64,000 nt of DNA from assembly GCF_025200715.1 (NCBI RefSeq), contig NZ_CP104144.1, positions 2,356,001 to 2,420,000 of the forward strand, written 5' to 3'. Positions 25,913-34,150 of the stretch are shown here, piece by piece (the stretch's first letter is position 1; every line of letters begins with the position of its first letter). Made by a program: the position numbers and the translations under genes. The notes beneath the pieces are model-generated. The model did not search any database. It worked only from the letters and a program-made list of their open reading frames with translations, and was not told where the DNA came from. Source of the DNA: Rhizobium sullae. Its GTDB lineage: Bacteria; Pseudomonadota; Alphaproteobacteria; Rhizobiales; Rhizobiaceae.

Positions 25913-27202
25913 ATGCGAATATGCTCAGGCCTCTTGGCTTTAACGATATTGCTGTCGCATTCCGAGGCTTCCAGCAGCGAAGCCGAGGCTGTTTACGTGT
26001 TGTCAGATACAGATATGGTCCCGACTGTCTACGAAACCGGCGAACTCGGTCCTCCAGACATGAACAGCAAGGACACGCTGTCTGTTATCACGTCGCCATT
26101 GAGCCCGGTGCCTTCGGTAACAGGGATGGAAATCTCGAACTCGACCTATGGGCCGCCAGGAGCTCTCGATCTCTCGCCGGACGGCGGCTTCGCTTTTGTT
26201 TCGGAGACATACCTCCAGCGGCCCACAGGAGCGACCCGTCTCGATGAACTGCCACCAGGCAATACGATCCGCTCCCTAAATCTCAACAGTGAGCGCTCAG
26301 TTGTCGACAGCGTGGAAATCGGGAGCCGGCCGCAGGCGATCGACGTGAGCCCATTGGGGGATCTTATCGCCGCGGTTACGGTCGAAAACAATCGCGAGCT
26401 TGCCTTTGTTTCGGTCGATGGCGGTCGTTTCGGCAAGGTTGCGAGCTTCGACCTTGGCCTGGAGCCACCAACCGGCTTCATCCCGCTGAAGTCGACCTGG
26501 GTGCAGTGGCATCCAAGCGGCCGCTATGTCGCGGTGAATTTGGTGGACCGCAATCAGGTCGCCTTCTATGAGGTAATTCGCGATCAGTCTGGTCACGTCG
26601 CAAACATCCATCCGTGGGGCAATCGTGTCCAGACAAACAAATTCCCGTTCGTCGGCCGTTTTTCACCGGACGGGCGCTATTACATCACCGCTGACCTTCA
26701 GTGGGGAATTGATACAGATGGCTTTTACGGGGTACAGGAGGGGATTCTGACATCCATCAGGCTCGCGGATGTCGGCTCTTCCGGTGACGCTGCGCGGCAC
26801 AGGGTTCCCCACATTGCTCTTGGCGGCTGGGGATCGGAGACGATGGCCTTCAGCCCCGACGGCCGCTTCTTGGTCACGTCCAATCTCCGAGGAACTGGAA
26901 AGCCGGACGGTTCGCGTGACTGGACGGAGCGGGCCTCCCTCAGCCTCTACGAATTGAATGCCGAAACTGGCCGATTGACGCTTCACGGTGAGTGGCCGAT
27001 CTCGTCCGTGCTTCCACAGGGTCTCGCCTTCGATCGCAGCGGGCGGAATGTTTTCGTCGGTGTCAACCGATACAGAAACGAAAGTTCTCCGCTCGGAGCA
27101 GTCGAGATCTGGCGGATTGTCACCGAAGGTCGTCCATCGGTCGTCGCAACGAAGGGCCGCATCCGGCTGCCACCGGGCGTACACACGATCGTCTCGCGCT
27201 GA
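25913..27202 (+). CDS. Exported YVTN/lactonase-like beta-propeller protein
   Basis: A 429-residue protein with a signal peptide at residues 1-20 (MRICSGLLALTILLSHSEAS) followed by a seven-bladed-type propeller. Repeats such as GALDLSPDGGFAFVSE, AIDVSPLGDLIAAV, VGRFSPDGRYYITA, TMAFSPDGRFLVTS and GLAFDRSGRNVFVG mark the blades. It recalls 6-phosphogluconolactonase-like and YVTN proteins, but secretion argues against a role in central metabolism. It is divergent from a LysR gene and lies next to another exported propeller. Its function is unknown. Confidence 0.8.
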   Translation: MRICSGLLALTILLSHSEASSSEAEAVYVLSDTDMVPTVYETGELGPPDMNSKDTLSVITSPLSPVPSVTGMEISNSTYGPPGALDLSPDGGFAFVSETYLQRPTGATRLDELPPGNTIRSLNLNSERSVVDSVEIGSRPQAIDVSPLGDLIAAVTVENNRELAFVSVDGGRFGKVASFDLGLEPPTGFIPLKSTWVQWHPSGRYVAVNLVDRNQVAFYEVIRDQSGHVANIHPWGNRVQTNKFPFVGRFSPDGRYYITADLQWGIDTDGFYGVQEGILTSIRLADVGSSGDAARHRVPHIALGGWGSETMAFSPDGRFLVTSNLRGTGKPDGSRDWTERASLSLYELNAETGRLTLHGEWPISSVLPQGLAFDRSGRNVFVGVNRYRNESSPLGAVEIWRIVTEGRPSVVATKGRIRLPPGVHTIVSR

Positions 27203-27594
27203 TCCCCGGTGGTTCATTGGTATCGGTTGAATGCCCTCTTTCGATCACAGAGGGCGCACATAAATGGCGAGCCTTTAGACTATAGCTCGGCATCGTTAGA
27301 GCCTCGGGCGCTGCGACTACCCGTTGGACGAATGCGTGGCTTGCCCCCCAGCTTCGCTTTCTATGTCGGATCGAGCGACAGGTAGGGATGCCGGCGCTCT
27401 TCCGGTATCCGACGTGAATGCGAACCGGCCAAAGCTACCGCATTGTTTCTCCGCTATCTTTCCGTATTATTCGTCAGTCTAACGAACGATTTGCACGGTC
27501 ACCCTGCATGCGATATTTTGGGTGCCAAGATTAGGGTCTGACGCGTCAAATTTGAGTCAGACCCAAGATTACGTGCCGAATGAAAGTGAGAACA
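27203..27594. promoter_or_regulatory. Promoter region of the ROK repressor gene
   Basis: Nearly 400 bases without a gene. It contains the inverted repeat TTCGT-CAGTCTA-ACGAA at 27470-27486, about 108 bases before the ROK start. The same element precedes four other transcription units in this window, so the repressor probably controls itself. Confidence 0.6.
27470..27486. promoter_or_regulatory. ROK operator copy 1 (TTCGT-N7-ACGAA)
   Basis: TTCGTCAGTCTAACGAA. Perfect five-base arms around seven bases, upstream of the ROK repressor gene; one of five matching sites. Confidence 0.7.
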
Positions 27595-28791
27595 ATGAAC
27601 GTCTGGACCAATGCCCCTCCCATGCTTCGCCAGATTTCAGTTCGCGCTGCTATGGAAATCCTCTTGCACGAGGGACCAACCTCACGCGCCGAACTTGCGA
27701 AGAAGACCGGGCTTTCGAAGCAGACCATGTCCGAGGTCATACGCACGCTCGAGGAATCCGGTTGGGTGCGCGTCAAAGGTGTCGTCTCCGGAAAGGTCGG
27801 ACGAAGTGCCGTCACCTACGAGGTGGCTCCGGATGCGGGGTATGTGATTGGCATCGATCTTGGCTCCACGACCGTCCGTGTCGGCGTGGTCGATATTGCC
27901 GGAAGGATCCTGCAGGAGATCGAAGCCCCGGTGGATGGCCACACCGGAAAAGCCCTTGTTCTCCATTTGAACAAGCTTGTCGAAGCAAGCCTGAAGAAAG
28001 CGAAAGCTCCCCGCAACAAGGTACTGCTCGCCGCAGTAGCGACGCCGGGTGTCGTCGATCCGGAGAGGGGCACGCTGTCACTTGCCCCCAACATGGCAGA
28101 TTTCGGCGGCCTGGACGTTGCAAAAACCTTGAGGGAGATTCTGCGCTGCGATGTCATTATCGAAAACGACATCAATGCAGCGGTCATTGGCGAGAGCTGG
28201 AAGGGTAGCAGTATAGGGCTCGATTCCTTGGCCTTCATCTCGCTCGGCACCGGGATCGGCCTTGGAACGCTGGTGAACGGGAAGCTGATGAGGGGCGCAA
28301 AAGGCGCCGCCGGCGAAATCTCCTACCTCCCCTTCGGTGCGGATCCGTATGAACCGGAAAGCCTTGAACGGGGTGCACTGGAATGCGCAATCAGCGCACG
28401 CGGCATTGTCGAACGCCATCGCCCATATGAAAGCAACCTGACGGCTCGCGATGTACTTGAGCAGGCAGAGGATGGCGATGTCCAGGCTCTTACGACCGTC
28501 GAGGAAACGGCACGGCTGGCGGCCCTTCTGGTAGTCTCCGTCGATGCCATGCTCGACCCGCAGAAGATCATTCTGGGTGGCAATGTCGGGCGGCACCCCT
28601 TGATGGTGCGTCTCATCCAAGAGGCGCTGCCTGCTTGCACCAAGCGTATGATTTCCGTCGAGGCCAGCGCGCTCGGCTCGCGCGCCACGTTGATGGGTGC
28701 GGTCGCCATCGCACTCAACCAGTTGCACAACGCCCTGTTTTCGCCGCAGGACCTGCCCAGCGAAATGCGCCTGCCGACACTCACGACATAA
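27595..28791 (+). CDS. ROK-family transcriptional repressor (NagC/XylR type)
   Basis: A 398-residue repressor. The N-terminal winged helix (TSRAELAKKTGLSKQTMSEV) is followed by a ROK sugar-kinase-like domain with GIDLGSTTVRVG and IIENDINAA. The usual ROK zinc cluster is missing; where it would lie the sequence reads GEISYLPFG with no cysteine cluster. The start at 27595 is tentative; an ATG 15 bases upstream is possible. It probably recognises the TTCGK-N7-ACGAA sites at 27470, 31971, 32088, 36983 and 38042, which precede the neighbouring sugar genes, and responds to a sugar or sugar phosphate. Confidence 0.88.
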   Translation: MNVWTNAPPMLRQISVRAAMEILLHEGPTSRAELAKKTGLSKQTMSEVIRTLEESGWVRVKGVVSGKVGRSAVTYEVAPDAGYVIGIDLGSTTVRVGVVDIAGRILQEIEAPVDGHTGKALVLHLNKLVEASLKKAKAPRNKVLLAAVATPGVVDPERGTLSLAPNMADFGGLDVAKTLREILRCDVIIENDINAAVIGESWKGSSIGLDSLAFISLGTGIGLGTLVNGKLMRGAKGAAGEISYLPFGADPYEPESLERGALECAISARGIVERHRPYESNLTARDVLEQAEDGDVQALTTVEETARLAALLVVSVDAMLDPQKIILGGNVGRHPLMVRLIQEALPACTKRMISVEASALGSRATLMGAVAIALNQLHNALFSPQDLPSEMRLPTLTT

Positions 28792-28817
28792 ACATGCGGC
28801 CATTCTGAACGAGCCAC

Positions 28818-28854
28818 AAAGCCCGCGGAGGATCTCTCATCCGCGGGCTTTGTT
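28818..28854. terminator. Bidirectional hairpin terminator
   Basis: AAAGCCCGCGGA pairs perfectly with TCCGCGGGCTTT (12 pairs, ten-base loop). It sits between the convergent stops of the ROK repressor gene and the ABC permease gene and would serve both. Confidence 0.85.
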
Positions 28855-28872
28855 GCTGAGGTCGGGAGGACC

Positions 28873-29691
28873 TTATTCCTTGGTTGCGCCGGCCATAATG
28901 CCCCCCATCATTAGGCGTTGCAGCGCGGTGAAGACCACGAGCACCGGCAGCACGGACAGCACGGACATGGAGAGCAGCTTCGGCCAATCGATACCGAAAC
29001 GTCCGATCGAATTGGCGATCGCGAGTTGGACGGTCCACTGATCTTGATCGGTGATGATGAGGAACGGCCAGAGATAGTCGTTCCAGCGCCAGACCAGGTT
29101 GAACGCCAGCAGGGTTCCGATCGCCGGCAACGACAGCGGAACGACGATGCGCCACAAAATACGCCATTCCGGCGTCTTGTCCAAACGCGCTGCTTCGAGC
29201 AGGCTGTCTGGGATGTTGACGATGTACTGCCGCATCAGAAACACGCCGGTCGGCGTGGCGGCCGGCGCGATGATGACGCCTGCCAGTGTTTCCAAGAGCC
29301 CGAGATCACGCAAGACCAGGAAGACGGGGATCATGATGATCTGCAGAGGTACCATCAGCGAGGACATGATCAACAGGAAGAAGATCGTGTCGCCTTTGAA
29401 CCTGAACTTCGCCAGCGCATAGCCGGCCATTACGCTGATCGTGACGGACAGAAAGGCCGACAGGACCGAAACGATGGCCGAGTTCTTGAAGAAAAGCAGG
29501 AACTTGGCGCGCGAGATCGTGTTCACGAAATTTTCCAGCGTCGGATTCGCCGGCCACAAGGTCGGAGGCCACTGGAAGATTTCGGCCTGCGGCTTAAGCG
29601 CCGACAGGAAGAGCCAGACAGGCGGCAGAAGAAAGACCACAAGAACGAGAGCGACAAGCGCCAGGCGCGTTGGCGAAGAGGCGTTCGTCAT
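28873..29691 (-). CDS. CUT1 sugar ABC importer permease, MalG-like
   Basis: Inner-membrane permease of 272 residues with six hydrophobic segments and the EAA loop EAARLDKTPEWRILWRIVVP that contacts the ATPase. MalG-type permeases normally have six segments, as here. The start at 29691 overlaps the stop of the companion permease by four bases. A longer frame to 30195 is a shadow. It is the last gene of the SBP-permease-permease operon, ended by the hairpin at 28818. Confidence 0.92.
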   Translation of the reverse strand: MTNASSPTRLALVALVLVVFLLPPVWLFLSALKPQAEIFQWPPTLWPANPTLENFVNTISRAKFLLFFKNSAIVSVLSAFLSVTISVMAGYALAKFRFKGDTIFFLLIMSSLMVPLQIIMIPVFLVLRDLGLLETLAGVIIAPAATPTGVFLMRQYIVNIPDSLLEAARLDKTPEWRILWRIVVPLSLPAIGTLLAFNLVWRWNDYLWPFLIITDQDQWTVQLAIANSIGRFGIDWPKLLSMSVLSVLPVLVVFTALQRLMMGGIMAGATKE

Positions 29692-30641
29692 GCTTTGCTC
29701 CTTGCGAGACGCAATTGAACGATAGCAAGAACCATCAGGACAACGAAGAGGACCGCTGACTGGGCGGCCGCGATGCCCGCCTGCATCGGGAGCTGGAAGG
29801 CGGTGTCGTAAATCGTCTGGATGAGGTAGACGGTCGCCTTGCCGGGGCCACCACCGGTCAGCGAGACGACAAGTTCGTAGACCTTGAAGGCCTCGATCGA
29901 TGACAGCACCACGACGACAGCCATGGTCGGCCGCAGAAGCGGCAACGTGATGTGGGTGAACTGGCGCCATTTGCTGGTGCCATCGATAGATGCTGCCTCG
30001 TAGTAGTCCGGCGAGATGGCCGTCAGGCCCGAAAGGAAGATCATCATGTTGACGCCCGCCTGCCACCAGATCCAGGCGACCACGACGGCGATCTGCGCCA
30101 TGGTGTCCTGCTCGAGCCACGGAACGGGCGCGATGCTTGCCAGCGACAGGACATAGTTCACAAGACCGTTGTTCAAGCCGAACAGCCAGCGCCATGTGAT
30201 GCCGATGATCAGCAAACTGATCATCGACGGGAAGAAGACCACGGTGCGGGCAAACGCGAAGAGCTTGGTCTGCGGCTGCAGCAACACGGCTAGTGCCAGC
30301 GATAGCACGACGTTGAGCGGCACAGCCACCACAACAAAGATGACCGTTTTCAGCAACGAGATACGAAAATCGGCGTTGTCGATCAGGCTGACGAAGTTGT
30401 CCAGGCCGACATATTGCGGCAAGGTCTGCCGCGCCTGAGGCAGGACCACCACGCCTCGCTTGAACAGGGACATATAGAGCCCCTGAACAAGCGGATAGAG
30501 CGTGAATGCGACGATCAGCCCCATCGTCGGCAACATCAGGAAATAGGGCCAGACCTTGCGTCTAATGTCGCCAAGCCGCCGGGACGACGGCGGCCTTGCG
30601 GCCGTCATCGTCCGTGTGATTGGGGCGACGAGCTCGGTCAC
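29688..30641 (-). CDS. CUT1 sugar ABC importer permease, MalF-like
   Basis: Permease of 317 residues with an N-terminal extension and six membrane segments. The EAA loop is EAASIDGTSKWRQFTHITLP. It overlaps the binding-protein gene and the second permease gene by four bases each, so all three are translationally coupled. The matching ATPase is encoded divergently at 32184. Confidence 0.92.
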   Translation of the reverse strand: MTELVAPITRTMTAARPPSSRRLGDIRRKVWPYFLMLPTMGLIVAFTLYPLVQGLYMSLFKRGVVVLPQARQTLPQYVGLDNFVSLIDNADFRISLLKTVIFVVVAVPLNVVLSLALAVLLQPQTKLFAFARTVVFFPSMISLLIIGITWRWLFGLNNGLVNYVLSLASIAPVPWLEQDTMAQIAVVVAWIWWQAGVNMMIFLSGLTAISPDYYEAASIDGTSKWRQFTHITLPLLRPTMAVVVVLSSIEAFKVYELVVSLTGGGPGKATVYLIQTIYDTAFQLPMQAGIAAAQSAVLFVVLMVLAIVQLRLARSKA

Positions 30642-31879
30642 TGCGCCGCTTCGACCGCAGCGTCCGCGGCTTTCTTGATCTCAGCCACGGCTTGCGCAGA
30701 GGTGATCTGACCGGCGACAGCTTGGGTTACCGCCGACTTGATCGGGCCCCAGACCGCCTGCATCTCCGGCCAGGCCTGATCGGTCGCGGCGAAGGCCGGA
30801 CTGGCGTCGAGCTCGCCTTGCATGATCTTGACCGCCTGGGAGGCCTTCGCATTTCCATAGTCGACGGCATCCGCTTTCAGATTGGTAGGGATGACGCCCA
30901 ACAGCTTGGCATATTCGGCCTGCGTTTTCGGGCTCGTCATCCACTTGATGAACTCGACGGACTCTTTCAGGTTCGGGCTTGTGTTAAAGGCAACGAGATA
31001 GTCGCCGCCATAAATTGAGGAGCGGACGGTTCCATAAGGGGTCGGGCCAGCTTGCCAATCGAAGTTTGCGTTGGCGGCAAGCGCCGGAATCTGCCAACTG
31101 CCCGACATGTAGGCGACGGCCTGACCCCCTAAGAAAATCTCCTTGGGATTGTCGGAGCTCGCGCCGCTCCAGAGACCGGGCGGCATGGCATCCTTGGTTA
31201 TCGCAATGAAATCATCCAGCGACTTCTGCCACTTGGCTTCATCCATCACGACCTTGACGGGCGCTTGTTCGGAGAACATGTGGTTGCCGTACTGGAATTG
31301 ATGGACGATCCAGCGGCTGGCTGAGACATCCCACACCAGTGGATAGCGCGTGCCGGACTTTTCAGCGACTTCCTTGACCTTGGGAATGAATTCTTCCCAG
31401 GTCCAGCTCCTGTCCTGCGCGGGAATTTCGACGCCTGCCTTCTTGAAGGCATCGACGTTGTAGAAAATGCCGGTCGAGCTGACGTTAAGCGGAGCCGCGA
31501 TCACCTTTCCTTCAAAACGAGCGCCATCGGCCCAGCCTTTAACGAAATCATTGATCCAATCGGGACCGATTTCCTGATTTAGATCCGCCAGAAAAGGCCG
31601 AATGACCGGTTCCATCGAGGAGGTCAGCGAAACATCCGGCATGATGCCGGAGGCAGCGAACTGCTGGAACTTCTGAATCATGCCGCTATAGGGCGTGATC
31701 TGTAGATCGAATGTGGTTTCAGGATGCTCCGCCGTATATTTGTCCAGCACGCTGCGGATAATGGCCTCTTGCGCATCGTCCTCAACATACCACAGCAGTT
31801 TAAGTTCAGCAGCCGATGCTGCCGACATCGTGATGGACGTGACCAAGGCTGCACTGCTCATCAACTTGAAGATATTCAT
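30638..31879 (-). CDS. CUT1 sugar ABC importer substrate-binding protein
   Basis: Periplasmic binding protein of 413 residues with a signal peptide (MNIFKLMSSAALVTSITMSA, cleavage near ASAAE). It has the layout of the family-1 sugar-binding proteins, with tryptophan-rich stretches near DRSWTWEEF and AYMSGSWQIPAL. The start at 31879 is set by the signal peptide; a longer frame from 31981 would run through the operator at 31971-31987. Substrate is inferred to be an amino-sugar glycoside from the neighbouring deaminase, glycosidase and kinase. Confidence 0.9.
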   Translation of the reverse strand: MNIFKLMSSAALVTSITMSAASAAELKLLWYVEDDAQEAIIRSVLDKYTAEHPETTFDLQITPYSGMIQKFQQFAASGIMPDVSLTSSMEPVIRPFLADLNQEIGPDWINDFVKGWADGARFEGKVIAAPLNVSSTGIFYNVDAFKKAGVEIPAQDRSWTWEEFIPKVKEVAEKSGTRYPLVWDVSASRWIVHQFQYGNHMFSEQAPVKVVMDEAKWQKSLDDFIAITKDAMPPGLWSGASSDNPKEIFLGGQAVAYMSGSWQIPALAANANFDWQAGPTPYGTVRSSIYGGDYLVAFNTSPNLKESVEFIKWMTSPKTQAEYAKLLGVIPTNLKADAVDYGNAKASQAVKIMQGELDASPAFAATDQAWPEMQAVWGPIKSAVTQAVAGQITSAQAVAEIKKAADAAVEAAQ

Positions 31880-31970
31880 CGCGTTCCCCTTTCCGGCGCT
31901 TTCCGGATGTCGTGTTCCACTGAAGGTTCGAGGTTGATTGCCTCGGAGTATCCAATGCGGACCGAATTTG

Positions 31971-31987
31971 TTCGTTACCAAGACGAA
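31971..31987. promoter_or_regulatory. ROK operator copy 2
   Basis: TTCGTTACCAAGACGAA. Perfect arms TTCGT and ACGAA; serves the binding-protein operon. Confidence 0.7.
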
Positions 31988-32087
31988 TTAAATACGGGCC
32001 GCCGATCCTGTCAAGCCTTCTTTTGGCGGCGCGCAGGAGTCGTCCTGCGCCGGGGTCCCAATCGAGGCATGGAGCATTAAAGTTATG

Positions 32088-32104
32088 TTCGGCACCTTGA
32101 CGAA
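32088..32104. promoter_or_regulatory. ROK operator copy 3
   Basis: TTCGGCACCTTGACGAA. One arm differs by one base (TTCGG); serves the ATPase-nagB operon. Confidence 0.65.
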
Positions 32105-32183
32105 CTATGGAGAGATGCGCAGAGTGGCCGTGGGTGCTGCTGAAAACCAACAGGCAGCAGTTCGACTTATAAGGGAACGAGCA

Positions 32184-33323
32184 ATGGCAGGTTTGACGCT
32201 TCAGAACGTGGTGAAGCAGTACGGCACCCACCCCATTCTTCATGGAATCGACCTTGCCGTCAAAAACGGTGAATTCGTGGTTCTGGTCGGCCCGTCAGGC
32301 TGCGGCAAATCAACCTTGCTTCGTATCATTGCCGGCCTGGAGCCAACGACTAACGGACAGATCCTAATCGGCAACGAGGATGTCACCGGCCTCCAGCCTG
32401 GCGACAGAGGCATTGCGATGGTCTTCCAGTCCTATGCGCTATACCCACATATGACCGTCCGCAAGAACCTCTCCTTCGGTCTTGAGAACCTCTCACTCAG
32501 CAAGCAGCAGATCGACAGCAAGGTTTCAGAGGCCGCTCGCATGCTGGCGATCGAGCCATTGCTCGAGCGTCATCCCAAGCAACTGTCTGGCGGTCAGCGC
32601 CAGCGCGTCGCGATCGGCCGTGCCATCGTTCGAGACCCGAAGATCTTTCTCTTCGACGAACCACTCTCCAATCTCGATGCCGCACTTCGCGTCCAGACCC
32701 GCGGTGAGATCAGCCGGTTGCACAAGCGGCTTGGCGCGACAATGGTCTATGTCACGCATGACCAGATCGAAGCCATGACCATGGCGGACCGGATTGCCGT
32801 CCTAAACGGCGGCAACCTCGAACAGTTCGGCGCCCCGCTCGAATTGTTCGAGTTCCCGGCCAACAGGTTCGTTGCCGGCTTCATTGGCTCGCCGCAAATG
32901 AACTTCTACAATGGGAGCATCCGTGCTGTCGAAGCCGAAAAGGTCACTGTCTTCGTCGACGGCCTCGGGCTCATCCAGGCTCCGGTCTCAGGCGCGAGTG
33001 CGGTGGTCGGCGACAAAGTCGCGCTCGGCATCCGACCCAACCACTTCCATCTTCTGCCACAGGCCTCCGATGCCCACCAGATGGTGCGCTTCCGCGTCAG
33101 CTATGCCGAAAGCGTCGGCACCGAGACCTATGTCTACGGACAGATCGAGGGCAATGACACGGCAACCGTCGCGCACTTGCCCGATCACGTGCCTGTCGCC
33201 GCGAAAGACGTCATCGAGTTCGGCGTCGAGCCGGCCTGCTTCCATCTGTTCCACGGCGAAAGCGGTCTCTCCTTTGCCAAGCGCCGCGCCGATGGCAGCA
33301 TCATTGCGCCGCGTAAAAAGTAA
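32184..33323 (+). CDS. CUT1 sugar ABC importer ATPase, UgpC/MsmK type
   Basis: ATPase of 379 residues: Walker A GPSGCGKST, Q-loop in FQSYALYPHMTV, signature LSGGQRQRVAIGRAI, Walker [14 protein letters not shown]-loop VTHDQIEAM, and a C-terminal TOBE-type regulatory domain. The start at 32184 (MAGLTLQNV) follows AAGGGAACG; a longer frame from 32085 would include the operator. It energises the divergently encoded permeases. Its stop overlaps the deaminase start (TAATG). Confidence 0.92.
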   Translation: MAGLTLQNVVKQYGTHPILHGIDLAVKNGEFVVLVGPSGCGKSTLLRIIAGLEPTTNGQILIGNEDVTGLQPGDRGIAMVFQSYALYPHMTVRKNLSFGLENLSLSKQQIDSKVSEAARMLAIEPLLERHPKQLSGGQRQRVAIGRAIVRDPKIFLFDEPLSNLDAALRVQTRGEISRLHKRLGATMVYVTHDQIEAMTMADRIAVLNGGNLEQFGAPLELFEFPANRFVAGFIGSPQMNFYNGSIRAVEAEKVTVFVDGLGLIQAPVSGASAVVGDKVALGIRPNHFHLLPQASDAHQMVRFRVSYAESVGTETYVYGQIEGNDTATVAHLPDHVPVAAKDVIEFGVEPACFHLFHGESGLSFAKRRADGSIIAPRKK

Positions 33324-34084
33324 TGTCTGACCTCATCATGCTCGTGTCCTCCTCCCAACGCCTGACATACTCCACAGAGGCCGCGGTGGGCCAGGCTGTC
33401 GGCGATCTGATTGTGGAAATCATCGGACGTAAACCCGCCGCTGTTCTCGGGCTGGCAACGGGCGCGACCATGGAGCCTGTTTACGCCAACCTGGTGGCTG
33501 CGTTCAAACGCGGTGATGTCAGCTTTGCCGGTGTCACGAGTTTTAATCTGGATGAGTACGTGGGGATTCCGACGAGTCATCCGCGTTCATATCGCAGCAC
33601 GATGAATGCGCTGTTTTTCGATCACGTCGACATCGACAAGAACCGGACATTCCTGCCCGAGGCGTCCGTGGACAAGCCGGATGAAGCAGGCGAGCGCTAT
33701 GAACGCATGATCGCGAAGGCCGGCGGCATCGACCTGCAATTGCTCGGCATCGGACGAAATGGTCATATCGGCTTCAATGAACCGGGATCGGCCAAGGACA
33801 GCCGTACGCGGCTGGTCGAGCTGCATGAGGATACGCTTCGGGCGAATGCCCGTTTCTTCTCCGATCGGCCCGTGCCCTCCTCAGCCATTACAATGGGTAT
33901 CGGCACCATTCTTTCGGCAAAGCAGATCGTCTTGACGGCGACGGGCGTAGCGAAAGCCGATGCGGTCCGTCGCGCGACCAGCGGCGGCTTTCAGGCCGAT
34001 TGCCCGGCGTCCGCCTTGCAGGAGCACGACAAGGTCAGCTGGTTTTTCGACCGAGCCGCGGCGGGCCTGCGGATGGCGGCCTAG
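33323..34084 (+). CDS. nagB: Glucosamine-6-phosphate deaminase
   Basis: Cytoplasmic enzyme of 253 residues that turns glucosamine-6-phosphate into fructose-6-phosphate and ammonia. Family motifs are LGLATGATMEPVY (phosphate binding), FNLDEYVG with the catalytic aspartate, and GIGRNGHIGFNEPG with the catalytic histidine and glutamate. It overlaps the ATPase stop by one base. A deaminase with a sugar kinase but no deacetylase (NagA) points to a non-acetylated glucosamine unit. An isomerase acting on a related sugar is a less likely alternative. Confidence 0.88.
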   Translation: MSDLIMLVSSSQRLTYSTEAAVGQAVGDLIVEIIGRKPAAVLGLATGATMEPVYANLVAAFKRGDVSFAGVTSFNLDEYVGIPTSHPRSYRSTMNALFFDHVDIDKNRTFLPEASVDKPDEAGERYERMIAKAGGIDLQLLGIGRNGHIGFNEPGSAKDSRTRLVELHEDTLRANARFFSDRPVPSSAITMGIGTILSAKQIVLTATGVAKADAVRRATSGGFQADCPASALQEHDKVSWFFDRAAAGLRMAA

Positions 34085-34113
34085 ACGAGCGCTTTGAAAA
34101 TTCAATCCAGGCT

Positions 34114-34150
34114 GGAAAGGCCGGCCGTACGCCGGCCTTTCCGCTTTATT
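34114..34150. terminator. Bidirectional hairpin terminator
   Basis: GGAAAGGCCGGC and GCCGGCCTTTCC form a perfect 12-pair stem around CGTAC. It lies between the convergent nagB and glycosidase stops; T-rich sequence follows on the plus strand and A-rich sequence on the other side. Confidence 0.85.

Larger units (their letters stand above)
31880..32183. promoter_or_regulatory. Divergent promoter region with two ROK operators
   Basis: Separates the binding-protein operon from the ATPase-nagB operon. It carries two copies of the inverted repeat, 31971-31987 and 32088-32104, about 92 and 80 bases from the respective starts. One site per direction suggests that each promoter is blocked separately by the ROK repressor. 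Confidence 0.6.

Noticed and set aside
29692..30195. N-terminal extension of the MalG-like permease frame
   Set aside because: It overlaps the MalF-like permease gene in another frame; the true start overlaps that gene's stop by four bases.
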